From JADJRG01 sp964474905 (GTDB lineage Bacteria; Myxococcota_A; Polyangia; Nannocystales; Nannocystaceae), in contig CAYYUP010000011.1 in assembly GCA_964474905.1 (NCBI GenBank), positions 1-64,000 on the forward strand: a stretch of DNA of 64,000 bases, read 5' to 3'. Both the position numbers and the translations under genes were made by a program. Shown in pieces: positions 1 through 7,816 of the stretch (the stretch's first letter is position 1; the number at the start of each line of letters is the position of its first letter). The notes under the pieces were generated by a model, which did not search any database, was not told where the DNA came from, and saw only the letters and a program-made list of their open reading frames with translations.

Positions 1-2
1 TG

Positions 3-86
3 GTTCAGGACCCGCGGGTGGAAAAGCACGATCCGGCGCTGCCCCGCGTTTCTGCGGATCGGCGCACTCTTGCAGAGCACGGTTAG
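3..86 (+). CDS. 3' end of an unidentified gene (partial)
   Basis: One forward frame is open from the window edge to a TAG at 84-86 and reads as the last 27 residues of a protein ending in RTLAEHG. The stop overlaps the stop of the convergent bestrophin-like gene by two bases, which is how tight convergent gene ends look. The stretch is too short to recognise a family, and the other two forward frames are also open over most of it, so it may be chance. Confidence 0.3.
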   Translation, partial: VQDPRVEKHDPALPRVSADRRTLAEHG

Positions 87-1105
87 AGGAGGATGTGGTC
101 CACCGCCTGCGTGGACGGGGGGAGTTCCGTCTCGCCGAGCATCTCGCGGAGATCGATCTCGATGGTGCGAGACATGGCGTCTATGGGGACGTCGTTGACC
201 AGTCCCTCGAACGGATTCTCGGTGTACTCCAAGACCCGATCCCAGATCCAGAACACCCAGGCGAGGACGATTGTGGTCGGCACGACGGCCCAAAGGTACG
301 TATTGGGTAGGTTTTGTGCACTGAAGGCCCCGATCAGTGCGAAGGGAAGCATGGCGATGAAGATCTGGATGAAGTAGTGGTTTGCAGAGGCGTACTGACG
401 GGGGAGTGGGAAGTTCTTGATGCGTTCACACTTCCCCTGCAGCGTATAAAATTCTTCGAGGAGCCGAGCCAGCTCCATGTGCCTGAAGTCCTCGATGCGG
501 CCTTCATCGAGCAGCTCGGTCAGTCGCTCTCCTTGGCGGCGAATGAGCTGTGCGGCACGGTTTTTCTGGGCCATCACCGCGCCGATTTCGGTGGGGGAAA
601 TGAAGCCCTCCATTCGCGCGGCGAGGCGCTCATCGGATTGGTCGAGGGTGTGGTAGCTCCCTCGAGCTTTGTCGTTCCAACGCTCGCGGTGTTCCCATGG
701 CTTTGGGCGGCGGAGTTGCGTTCGCAGAGCGGCGAGCCAGGCCACGTGGCGGTACACGAGCTCGCGACGAATCTCCTCGACGGAGGCGGATGTTTCGCCT
801 TTTACGTGGCGATCGGTGACGAAGGTCAGCGTGAACATTCCCCAGGTCCGGCTGGTATTGACGATGCCTCCCCACACCTTGCGGGCCTCCCACAATCGGT
901 CGTACGCAGCACTGCCCTTGAAGCCGAGATAGAACGATGTGGCCGTGCCGAGGATACCGACGGGCAGCGCGGGCATCTGAAGCCACTCGAGGTCGAACTG
1001 GATCCTTGCAAACACCAAGACCCCTGACCAGAGCCCGGCGATGGGGATCACCTCGCTCGTCCAAAGAACCGCGCGCCCGAAGTCAAACCTTGGCTTGGTG
1101 AACAT
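83..1105 (-). CDS. Bestrophin-like (UPF0187/YneE) membrane channel
   Basis: The 340-residue product begins MFTKPRFDFG and has hydrophobic segments near residues 15-35 and 45-65 and a second pair around residues 235-280, the layout of prokaryotic bestrophins (pentameric anion or cation channels of the inner membrane). The stretch GFKGSAAYDRLWEARKVWGG is the conserved family core after the second helix, and the ending motif with NPFEG followed by DVPID is also typical. The open frame extends 52 codons upstream, but ATG 1105 is preceded by GGAGG four bases away and starts at the family's usual N-terminus. It is convergent with whatever ends at 86. The physiological ion is not predictable from sequence. 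Confidence 0.85.
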   Translation of the reverse strand: MFTKPRFDFGRAVLWTSEVIPIAGLWSGVLVFARIQFDLEWLQMPALPVGILGTATSFYLGFKGSAAYDRLWEARKVWGGIVNTSRTWGMFTLTFVTDRHVKGETSASVEEIRRELVYRHVAWLAALRTQLRRPKPWEHRERWNDKARGSYHTLDQSDERLAARMEGFISPTEIGAVMAQKNRAAQLIRRQGERLTELLDEGRIEDFRHMELARLLEEFYTLQGKCERIKNFPLPRQYASANHYFIQIFIAMLPFALIGAFSAQNLPNTYLWAVVPTTIVLAWVFWIWDRVLEYTENPFEGLVNDVPIDAMSRTIEIDLREMLGETELPPSTQAVDHILL

Positions 1106-1140
1106 CGCACCTCCAGCGGGTTTTGTAGCACAGCGCCATT

Positions 1141-1167
1141 TACGGACGAGAATTCCGTGACCGAGCC
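1141..1167. repeat. Left copy of a 27-bp imperfect direct repeat
   Basis: This segment matches 3884-3910 at 23 of 27 positions by eye (core ACGAGAATTCCGTGACCGAG here, ACGAGAACTCCGTGAGCGAG there) in the same orientation. The two copies bracket the ATPase/nuclease pair and the transposase remnant. It could be a footprint of the mobile element or a chance dispersed repeat. Confidence 0.45.
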
Positions 1168-1382
1168 TGCAGCGACATCGAGAGCCGCGCAAGCGTCGAC
1201 GTCCTCCACCCGGTGACCCCGCAGATCTTGAGCGCAGGACAGGTGCGATCTCGCGGAGCAATGCTCATCGCCGGCGATCATGACACGAGCCGGGGCCTGA
1301 ACTCGAACGACGACCTCAACCGACGAATTCACACGCACTTTTCTTGACTAAGCCACAGGGTCTCAGGCGTACTCGCTGACGC

Positions 1383-2759
1383 ATGTTCTTCCGTGTCGAG
1401 AATCTCGGGCCTATCCGCGAAGCGGAGGTCGATCTCGCGAAGGATCTGATCGTCCTGACTGGTCCAAACAACACCGGGAAGACCTACCTAGCGTGGGCTG
1501 TGTACGCACTTGAGAAATTCGAGTTCCGCGAGCCGCTGGATGGAGTTCAGCCCCTTGTGGACGCGATCCTCGAGCGCCCGAACGAGCAACACAGCTTCGC
1601 TCACTTGCTCGAGAGCGATGCATGCCTCCGCAGTCTGGCCGACGGGTGTGCGGGAGCGCTGGACGACGAATTTGGGGCGCCGAGAGGGCGCTTCGCAGAG
1701 ACAAAAATCTCGCTGCGCCCAGGAAAAAGACCATCCGCCAGCGGGCTCAGGAGACGGGCCCGCGGTTACCTCGGTCCCGGCCGTCTCCTCTACCTGACCG
1801 TCACGAGCCCTTCTTCCTTGAAGATCGGTGGTGTCGAGAGAGACGAAGCAGCCTCAGAATCGACGGGCGCCCTGGAGGATCGAGATATGGTCCGGCGCTG
1901 GCTGGCTCTGATAGCCTCAAATGTGATCCGCGAGCGCCGTTCGTCATGGTCTGCCACAGTTGTCTTTCCGGTCGAGCGATTGGCGATCAACACCTTCTCC
2001 AAGGAACTTGCGGGAAAACGAACCCAATGGGCTGACGAACTCCGATTCCTCGCCGAGGGCGGCGATGGTGAGAGCATGATCAGTGCGGTGAGACGCCGAG
2101 TCGATCTATACCCCAGAGCCATCCGTGACGCCCTCTATGTAGCCACGCAACTGGATGCCCTCTCGCGCAGAGAATCCAACTTTAGCGACCTTGCCGACGA
2201 GCTGGAGGCGAGCGTTCTCGGTGGCGCAATTAGCGTCGGTGACGATGATGTTCTCGAGTTCCACCCCGAAGCGTCCCCCGACACCAAGCTCCGAATCCAG
2301 CAGACCGCCTCTGTCGTCAAATCCCTCGCGAGCCTCGTCTTCTATCTCCGCTATCAGGCCCGCGAGAACCACCGCCTGATCATCGATGAGCCTGAGCTCA
2401 ACCTCCACCCTGACAACCAGCGCAAGGTCGCCAGGGTCCTGGCCAAGCTCGTGCGACGCGGGATCAGGCTGATCATCAGCACCCACAGCGACTACCTGAT
2501 CCGTGAGCTGAACAACCTGATCATGCTCTCGCAAGATAGTGACGCGGCCCGCGAACTCGCCGCGACGATGAGCATCGACCCTGAAATGACCCTTCGCCCG
2601 GAGCAGCTCGGTGTCTACCTCTTCGGCCGCGACGGCCAGTGCAAGGAACTCGAGGTCAGCGACACCGGCTTCGAGGTCGAGACTATCGACCAAGAGATCC
2701 ACAGCCTCAACCAAGACGCCCAGAGGATCTACTCGCGCCTCTTCCTCGAAGACGAATGA
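1383..2759 (+). CDS. AAA15/OLD-type ABC-fold ATPase, first gene of a candidate defence pair
   Basis: This 458-residue protein is a complete RecF/SMC-like ATPase. It has an N-terminal strand pair MFFRVENLGPIREAEVDL, Walker A GPNNTGKT (27-34), Walker B LIIDEPELNLHP with D335/E336, and the switch histidine in ISTHSDYL (H368). The signature region lies just before Walker B (TASVVKSLASLV). There is no TOPRIM domain after the ATPase core, unlike OLD nucleases, so the effector is probably the next gene. Stop and next start overlap as ATGA, implying translational coupling. ATPases of this class act as sensors in PARIS, Septu and related anti-phage systems (established for those families); the role here is inference. 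The gene has its own 275-bp upstream region and sits beside an IS91-like remnant. Confidence 0.8.
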   Translation: MFFRVENLGPIREAEVDLAKDLIVLTGPNNTGKTYLAWAVYALEKFEFREPLDGVQPLVDAILERPNEQHSFAHLLESDACLRSLADGCAGALDDEFGAPRGRFAETKISLRPGKRPSASGLRRRARGYLGPGRLLYLTVTSPSSLKIGGVERDEAASESTGALEDRDMVRRWLALIASNVIRERRSSWSATVVFPVERLAINTFSKELAGKRTQWADELRFLAEGGDGESMISAVRRRVDLYPRAIRDALYVATQLDALSRRESNFSDLADELEASVLGGAISVGDDDVLEFHPEASPDTKLRIQQTASVVKSLASLVFYLRYQARENHRLIIDEPELNLHPDNQRKVARVLAKLVRRGIRLIISTHSDYLIRELNNLIMLSQDSDAARELAATMSIDPEMTLRPEQLGVYLFGRDGQCKELEVSDTGFEVETIDQEIHSLNQDAQRIYSRLFLEDE

Positions 2760-3391
2760 GCCCTACGACCCTCATTCAGCAGCTCCGCCAGGTACTCGCG
2801 ACCGAGCAGATCTGTGACGGCAGCAGGCTGGTCGAAGACGATTGTCAGAGCAGCTCGGGGCGAACCTGCATCACAGGGCTCGGCAAAGGCTTAATCGTCA
2901 GGCCGACGCTTCCGGCGTATGCAGCGACACGCTTCGGACCGGCCTCCCCGAATCAAGCGCTCTTCCCGTTCTTCAAGTCCGGGACCCCCAAGATCACAAA
3001 GCTCTGCGATTACATCCTCTTTTGCCCGCGAAAGTCCGGCTCTCAGCTCGTCGTCCTGCTCTGCGAATTGAAATCAGGCAACACAGGACGCGCAGGTCAG
3101 CAGATCCACGGGGGAATGCTCGTCGCGGAGTACATCATCAACGTCACCCTGCTCCACCAGCGCCCCACGCAGGTCCCTGAGATTGAGTACCGCGGCTTGC
3201 TCTTGTCAAACAAAGGTGTGGTCCAAAAGCAATCGACCCGCCCCGGTAAAGGCTATGACTACTTCCCTGCGCCACGAACGAAGCTGCCGACCGCTCACTT
3301 GCGAGCAGGCTCGACGTACTGCGCCAACGCACTCTGTGCCGAGATCAAGTGCACGGAGCGCGCACACATCTCCGATCCGATCCGCGGCTGA
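2756..3391 (+). CDS. Predicted PD-(D/E)XK-type nuclease, partner of the ATPase
   Basis: The start ATG overlaps the ATPase stop by four bases, giving 211 residues. I do not recognise a named family. The sequence shows a plausible restriction-nuclease core: D85 in LCDYILFC, then a hydrophobic strand VVLLCELKSG carrying E104-x-K106, then GRAGQQI with Q115/Q116 starting a helix. That order (D, 15-20 residues, ExK in a beta strand, then a Q-containing helix) is the PD-(D/E)XK pattern. The region before it contains GLGKGLIVRP and a run of small residues with no motif I know. A tightly coupled ATPase + nuclease pair is the architecture of abortive-infection systems, but HNH and TOPRIM partners are the described ones for this ATPase class. 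The nuclease call is inference from a short motif. Confidence 0.65.
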   Translation: MSPTTLIQQLRQVLATEQICDGSRLVEDDCQSSSGRTCITGLGKGLIVRPTLPAYAATRFGPASPNQALFPFFKSGTPKITKLCDYILFCPRKSGSQLVVLLCELKSGNTGRAGQQIHGGMLVAEYIINVTLLHQRPTQVPEIEYRGLLLSNKGVVQKQSTRPGKGYDYFPAPRTKLPTAHLRAGSTYCANALCAEIKCTERAHISDPIRG

Positions 3392-3459
3392 CGGGCAGCG
3401 CGACGGAGCTGATCAGAGCGAGTCGATGAGCGCTCGCAGGGCGTCGCGCCTCGCTTCCA

Positions 3460-3792
3460 CATGACCCGTTACTACGGCCGCGAGTCGTCATTGCCTCCGC
3501 GCTCGCATCATCCCGTCTTTGCCACTGCCGCCTGCGTCGATGCAGCTCTCGCCGGCTCGTCCCAGCTCTTCCCGATGAACTCCGCGAAGTGACCATAAGT
3601 CCGCGCCGCATCGGTTGGGCGAATCTGCTGGCCCGGGTCTTCGCCGTCGACGTGACCAGCTGCTCCAAGTGCGGTGGGCGGATGAAGATCCTCGAGGTCG
3701 TCACGGATTCCGGCGCTCTCGCGGAGCTCCTGCACGGCGGCCGCGCGCGGCCGCGTGCCTGTCCTCATGGACAGTTTGGGTTGTCCGGGTAA
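3460..3792 (+). pseudogene. IS91-family transposase remnant (C-terminal zinc-binding region)
   Basis: The frame through 3541-3792 reads RRLVPALPDELREV, then RIGWANLLARVFAVDV, then CSKCGGRMKILEVV, the well-known C-terminal block of IS91/IS801-type Y2 transposases (W-x-x-LLaRVF, then a CxxCGG zinc knuckle). No catalytic Y2 domain is present. Upstream, RYYG-like text at about 3472 is in another frame, consistent with frameshift decay of the usual HYHGV block. It is therefore a broken element next to the ATPase/nuclease pair. Confidence 0.7.
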
Positions 3793-4255
3793 GTGCGTCG
3801 AGGCGTCGCGCTCGGCTTTGTGGCAGCGTTTCGAGAGCGCGCCGAACCGGTGTGAGCCCACAACGAGGCCGCGCTGGACGCTTCACGAACGAGAACTCCG
3901 TGAGCGAGCCATCGCGCGGCACTCGCGCCCTCCCTCCACCTCCTGGGCCGCAGCGAGTCCGTCTCTCGCCGGAATTTCCAGTTGAAACTTCTTAAGCGCG
4001 CTCTAATTTCCCGTGCGTTGTTCCGCTCGGCTTCTGTTTGCCGCGATCGACCGAATTTCTCACGAGCACCATGCGACAAAAACTGAGCTCCCGCCTCGAA
4101 TAGATATGAGCGAGGTTGCGAGCAACGGCGCTGCCCTCGAATTCTCGCGGAAAGAACGACGACCGTGCGTATACCCCGACAGCGCCTCCCTGCTCTCTCT
4201 CTTGCCGGATCAATGGAGCCCGAAGTACAGTCAGCGCACTGGAGGTATTGGGGTA
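3793..4255. other. Gene-free stretch with possible element end
   Basis: No convincing coding frame is visible. It contains the right copy of the 27-bp direct repeat (3884-3910). The last 30 bases hold the GGAGG (4241-4245) that serves the lipoprotein gene starting at 4256. Short open frames here have no codon character or motif and are not called. Confidence 0.5.
3884..3910. repeat. Right copy of the 27-bp imperfect direct repeat
   Basis: Same orientation as 1141-1167, 23 of 27 positions identical. It lies about 90 bases past the transposase remnant, where the terminal region of an IS91-like element would be expected. Confidence 0.45.
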
Positions 4256-5554
4256 ATGAGCCGAAAACGAGGGAGTTCATTGGTTGCGGCTGCGTTTGGT
4301 CTCATCGTGTGGGCATGTAATGGCGGTAGCAGTGAGAGCGGAACGGGCACAGAAACGGGGCCGGGGCAACCCTCGACGGAGTCCGACAGCGATGGGGGCA
4401 GCAGCGGAGGAGCGACCTCAGGTGGCGTTAGCGAGACCGCGACCGATTCCGGCGGTGGCTCGGTGTCGACAGGAGGCAGTAGCGTAGGTGGCGAGAGCGA
4501 GAGCGAGAGCGGCGTAGGTGGCCTCGATATGGGAGGAGGGAGCGAGAGCGATACTGCGGGTCAGGATCCTGTTTGTGGCAATGGAGTTGTCGAGGCTGAT
4601 GAGTTGTGCGACGACGGCAATTCGTCGGATGAGGATGATTGCACGATTCTCTGCGCTCCCCCTGCCTGTGACGATGGGATTATCAGCGGTGACGAGTCGG
4701 GGATCGACTGTGGGGGGAGCTGTCCCGGTTGTGATCCTGGCGATAGCTGCCACTCGGACGAGGATTGTCTGACCAGCGGTTGCTCGGACACTAAGTGCAG
4801 GTACCCAGTAAGTTGTGTTGATGTTCTCGAGCAAGATCCCGACGCGCCAGACGGCGAGTACACGGTGGATCCCGACGGGGAGGGTGGCGAAGAGCCCTTC
4901 GACCTGTCATGCGACATGACAACCGATGGTGGTGGCTGGATTCGGCTCTCGCTCAACCACAGCCAGAACCTCATTGTCGCGGAGAATAAGGAGACAAATC
5001 CGTGGCATAAGTGTGCTGATGACTCCGCGAAACACTTCGACTGGATCGTCGAGGCGGACGTCGATGCCGACTACAGTCCGGGAAAATTCTCTTTTAATAA
5101 AGAGGACCTCGAGTACAAAAATCCAGAGTCGATGGTGGTATATTCGCCGGCTCAGTTGGATCTGATTCGTGGGCTGATCACTGAGATGCACGCTTCAACT
5201 CGGATGGTCGCGGTCATCTCTGACGACGATAATGGCGGATGGGACGATGGCGGCGTGAATGGCCATGAAGTTTACATCCTCGGTGTGGCCGATAATTGGG
5301 TGCTTCTCACGCCCAAGGACAATGGCGAGTGTGGCTTCTCTGTTGGCTGGCCACAGCCGAATAGTCAATCGGCATACTATAGATGGAACCACTCCGCGGC
5401 GGAGTCGGTGGTCGATGGTCAGACAGCCGCGATCGACGATGACCTGGGCGGGCTCGCTCCTGGAGATTTGCTCCCCTACAAGGTCGAACTCGATGTCGAA
5501 TCAGGTGGCGGTGTCGCGTTTGGCTGGGAAAAGCAAGTTTTCCTGGTCCGTTAG
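4256..5554 (+). CDS. Lipoprotein with one DUF4215-like repeat and a fibrinogen-like C-terminal domain
   Basis: Starts at ATG 4256 after GGAGG (ten bases spacing), giving 432 residues, although the frame is open further upstream. MSRKRG plus a hydrophobic stretch ends in lipobox VWAC (Cys21), so it is probably an outer-surface lipoprotein. A Ser/Gly/Glu-rich linker (about 25-100) leads to a Cys-rich module (CGNGVVEADELCDDGN and a second CDDGIISGDESGIDCGG segment). The C-terminal part opens with SCVDVLEQDPDAPDGEYTVD and CDMTTDGGGWIRL, the entry motif of fibrinogen-related/intelectin-like lectin domains. Its domain order matches 7817-9598 with fewer repeats. The ligand is unknown; carbohydrate binding is inference from the fold family. 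Confidence 0.8.
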   Translation: MSRKRGSSLVAAAFGLIVWACNGGSSESGTGTETGPGQPSTESDSDGGSSGGATSGGVSETATDSGGGSVSTGGSSVGGESESESGVGGLDMGGGSESDTAGQDPVCGNGVVEADELCDDGNSSDEDDCTILCAPPACDDGIISGDESGIDCGGSCPGCDPGDSCHSDEDCLTSGCSDTKCRYPVSCVDVLEQDPDAPDGEYTVDPDGEGGEEPFDLSCDMTTDGGGWIRLSLNHSQNLIVAENKETNPWHKCADDSAKHFDWIVEADVDADYSPGKFSFNKEDLEYKNPESMVVYSPAQLDLIRGLITEMHASTRMVAVISDDDNGGWDDGGVNGHEVYILGVADNWVLLTPKDNGECGFSVGWPQPNSQSAYYRWNHSAAESVVDGQTAAIDDDLGGLAPGDLLPYKVELDVESGGGVAFGWEKQVFLVR

Positions 5555-5609
5555 GGGTCCGTTAGGGGCTTGGAGGCGGTCCTGCGGATCCCAGGTTAGA
5601 TTACCCGGA

Positions 5610-5879
5610 ATGTGGTCCTTCTCGCAGTTTCTCTACGGCGACGACAATGTGACCGTCCTTGGTCAGCAGAGTGCGGGCACAAATGGAAGCATCACGCAGG
5701 TGAAGCTTCCCGGCGGATTTACGATGCTCTTTACCGGCATGCAGCTCTTGAACCCCGACGGCACGACGTTGCACGGTGTGGGTATTCCTCTCGATATCGA
5801 GGTCAAGCCGACGGCTGCGGACTTCGGTGCTGGGATCGATCCAGAGCTAAAGCAAGAGATCATTGCGCTCGGAGGTTAA
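5610..5879 (+). pseudogene. C-terminal fragment of an S41 (tail-specific) peptidase
   Basis: About 89 residues are open: AGTNGSITQVKLPGGFTMLF, then LNPDGTTLHGVGIPLDIEV, then GIDPELKQEIIAL. This is the C-terminal end of S41 peptidases, where the strand after the active site leads to a G-x-G-x-P-D-x-x-V block. The PDZ domain and the catalytic Ser/Lys region are missing upstream, where the preceding lipoprotein ends at 5554. A short hypothetical gene is possible, but a 3' remnant is the simpler reading. Confidence 0.6.
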
Positions 5880-5883
5880 CTCC

Positions 5884-6942
5884 CTAGCGCTGGACGCGAA
5901 GGTCTTGCCGGTTTTGATGGGCGGCGAGGCCGAGGTCGCAGAGGCCGGTGATGAGTTCGCGGTAGGGCACACCTACGTGCTCGATCAGCTTGGGATACAT
6001 CGAGATGCTGGTGAAGCCGGGCATCGTGTTGATCTCGTTGAGGTAGGGCTTGCCCGTGTATTTGTCGACGAAGATGTCGATCCTCGCCAGGCCCTTGCAG
6101 CCCGCTGCACGAAATGCCCGAAGAGACAGATCACGCAGGCGATCGCGCAATGTCGCGGGCAGCTCTGCGGGGATCTGTAGCGTTGCCGAGTTGCTGAGGT
6201 ATTTTGTCTCGTAGTCGTACCAGGTACCCGTTGGCACTCGGATTTCGCCGGGTTCGGAGACGATCGTTGCCGCCCCGCCATCGCCGTACACCGCGAGTTC
6301 GATCTCCCGGCAGTCGAGGCCCTTTTCGACGATGATTTTTGGATCGTAACGGGCAGCCAGTTTGAGCGCCGGCAGCAGCTCGTCCGCACTCGCGACCCGG
6401 GTGATGCCGATCGAAGAGCCCTGATTGGCCGGCTTGACGAAGCAGGGGAAGCCGAGCCGGGTGCGAACGGCCTTGGCTATTGCCCGTGCTTTTAGAGGCT
6501 CAGCGAGTTCGGGGCCAAAAACCTCGATCCAGGGCACCACCGGGATCGTCGGCTCTTGGGCGCAGAGGAAGCGCTTGAGCACCGCCTTGTCCATGCAGAG
6601 CGCCGATGCCAGCACGCCCGAGCCGACGTAGGGCATGCCGAGCACCTCGAGCAGGCCCTGGAAGGTGCCGTCTTCGCCGTAGGGTCCGTGCAGTACGGGC
6701 AGCACCAAGTCGGCGCCCAAGCTCCGCAGGTCGTGCACGATTTCGCCGTTGGCGATCACGTCGGCGAGCGTCGCCTCTGCCAAACCCGTGCACCATGTGC
6801 CATCGCGACGGATTCCGAGGAGGATCGGCGCGAAGCGGTCGCGGTCGAGGGCCGCGCGGACGCTCTGCGCCGATCGCAGGGAGATTTCATGCTCGGAGGA
6901 GCGACCTCCGAAGACCAGGAGGAGGCGTGTGCGGGCGGACAT
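5884..6942 (-). CDS. ddl: D-alanine--D-alanine ligase
   Basis: A 352-residue ATP-grasp ligase that joins two D-Ala residues for peptidoglycan precursor synthesis in the cytoplasm. The N-terminus LLLVFGGRSSEHEISL is the family signature; HGPYGEDGTFQGLLE binds the first D-Ala; FVKPANQGSSIG is the ATP-grasp loop; ARIDIFVD and YLNEINTMPGFT near 305-330 carry the Mg-binding Asp, Glu and Asn. Length and motifs are complete. It is convergent with the S41 remnant (stop only 4 bases from it) and has no neighbouring mur genes, so it is a stand-alone locus. Confidence 0.96.
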   Translation of the reverse strand: MSARTRLLLVFGGRSSEHEISLRSAQSVRAALDRDRFAPILLGIRRDGTWCTGLAEATLADVIANGEIVHDLRSLGADLVLPVLHGPYGEDGTFQGLLEVLGMPYVGSGVLASALCMDKAVLKRFLCAQEPTIPVVPWIEVFGPELAEPLKARAIAKAVRTRLGFPCFVKPANQGSSIGITRVASADELLPALKLAARYDPKIIVEKGLDCREIELAVYGDGGAATIVSEPGEIRVPTGTWYDYETKYLSNSATLQIPAELPATLRDRLRDLSLRAFRAAGCKGLARIDIFVDKYTGKPYLNEINTMPGFTSISMYPKLIEHVGVPYRELITGLCDLGLAAHQNRQDLRVQR

Positions 6943-7144
6943 GGTCGACCATACCTACCATTGGCCGCGGGGCGTGGCGATCGATCTGCGAGTGGCGTCC
7001 TCAGTGACGAAGCGCAGCGGGGCGACGCGTTTGCAGCGATCTTGCCCAAGCCGAGCTTGCAGTCGGCGGAGTGGAGGATTAATCCCTCTACGCGGATATC
7101 GACGGAGAGATCCTTCGCCCGCCCACCGATGTTCGCTGTCCGCA
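6943..7144. other. Upstream region of ddl
   Basis: No gene recognised. It holds the upstream region of the leftward ddl gene and about 150 bases of sequence without motif that lead into the GST-like remnant. Confidence 0.4.
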
Positions 7145-7406
7145 TGCACAGCACTCGCAGGTCAGCTGGCCGACGGCCCCTTCGCCGATGGCGGGTGGTT
7201 TTGCGGCGATGATTTTAGCCTCGCGGATCTCGAGTGGGGCGTTGGGTTCTTTAGCCTCCGCTGGATCTGTCTTGGGCCGCGGCTTTGGGGGAGCCGTCCT
7301 GCGGTCGCCCGCTACGCGGAGCGTCTCTTCTTCGCCGGCGCGGGCTTTCGGTCCGGCGTTCTCGAGTGGAGCCGACCGGTGCGTGATGTTGCTTGGCCGA
7401 TGCTGG
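7145..7406 (+). pseudogene. Remnant of a glutathione S-transferase C-terminal domain
   Basis: One frame reads GQLADGPFADGGWFCGDDFS, LADLEWGVGFFSLRW and RPAVARYAERLFFAGAGFRS. This follows the GST C-terminal pattern (L-x-x-x-PF...GDxFSLAD...P.v..Y..RL..r.gF). The thioredoxin-fold half is missing and no start precedes it, so it is a decayed fragment. The call rests on pattern memory only. Confidence 0.5.
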
Positions 7407-7816
7407 TGACGCGCCTACGGCGATTTTTGTCCGCGGTTGAACTTATGGTCATTTCGATCGCTGGTTTTCGTAGCGGTCGACCGGGCGTAAAATGTGCATA
7501 TATTTGTTATGTTCGCGCTCTTGCTGGAGCAGTATCGCGCAGGCAGACTCGGGGGAGCAAGGTGTACCTCCGCCACCCAGCCCTACATCCGCACAATTGT
7601 GCCCACATTACGGTCTTGATGAAAGTGACCCCGTCCCGCGAGCCGGAGCGCGGCGACGGCGTTTGAGCGCCGACAAATCCGTTAAATAGGCGCAGGAACA
7701 GCTCTCCGTCGGTTCTCCGTGACTTTTCGCAGCTCCCCGTCAATACTGAAAATCTTCGCGATGGGGTTGGAGCTTCCTTCATTCCTCGGCGTGGACCTGT
7801 GTTGAGAGGGCGAGCG
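7407..7816. other. Gene-free leader region of the fibrinogen-like lipoprotein gene
   Basis: No coding frame with myxobacterial character is visible. The part around 7485-7515 is AT-richer than the surroundings and could hold the promoter of the gene at 7817, but no confident -35/-10 pair was found. Confidence 0.35.
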
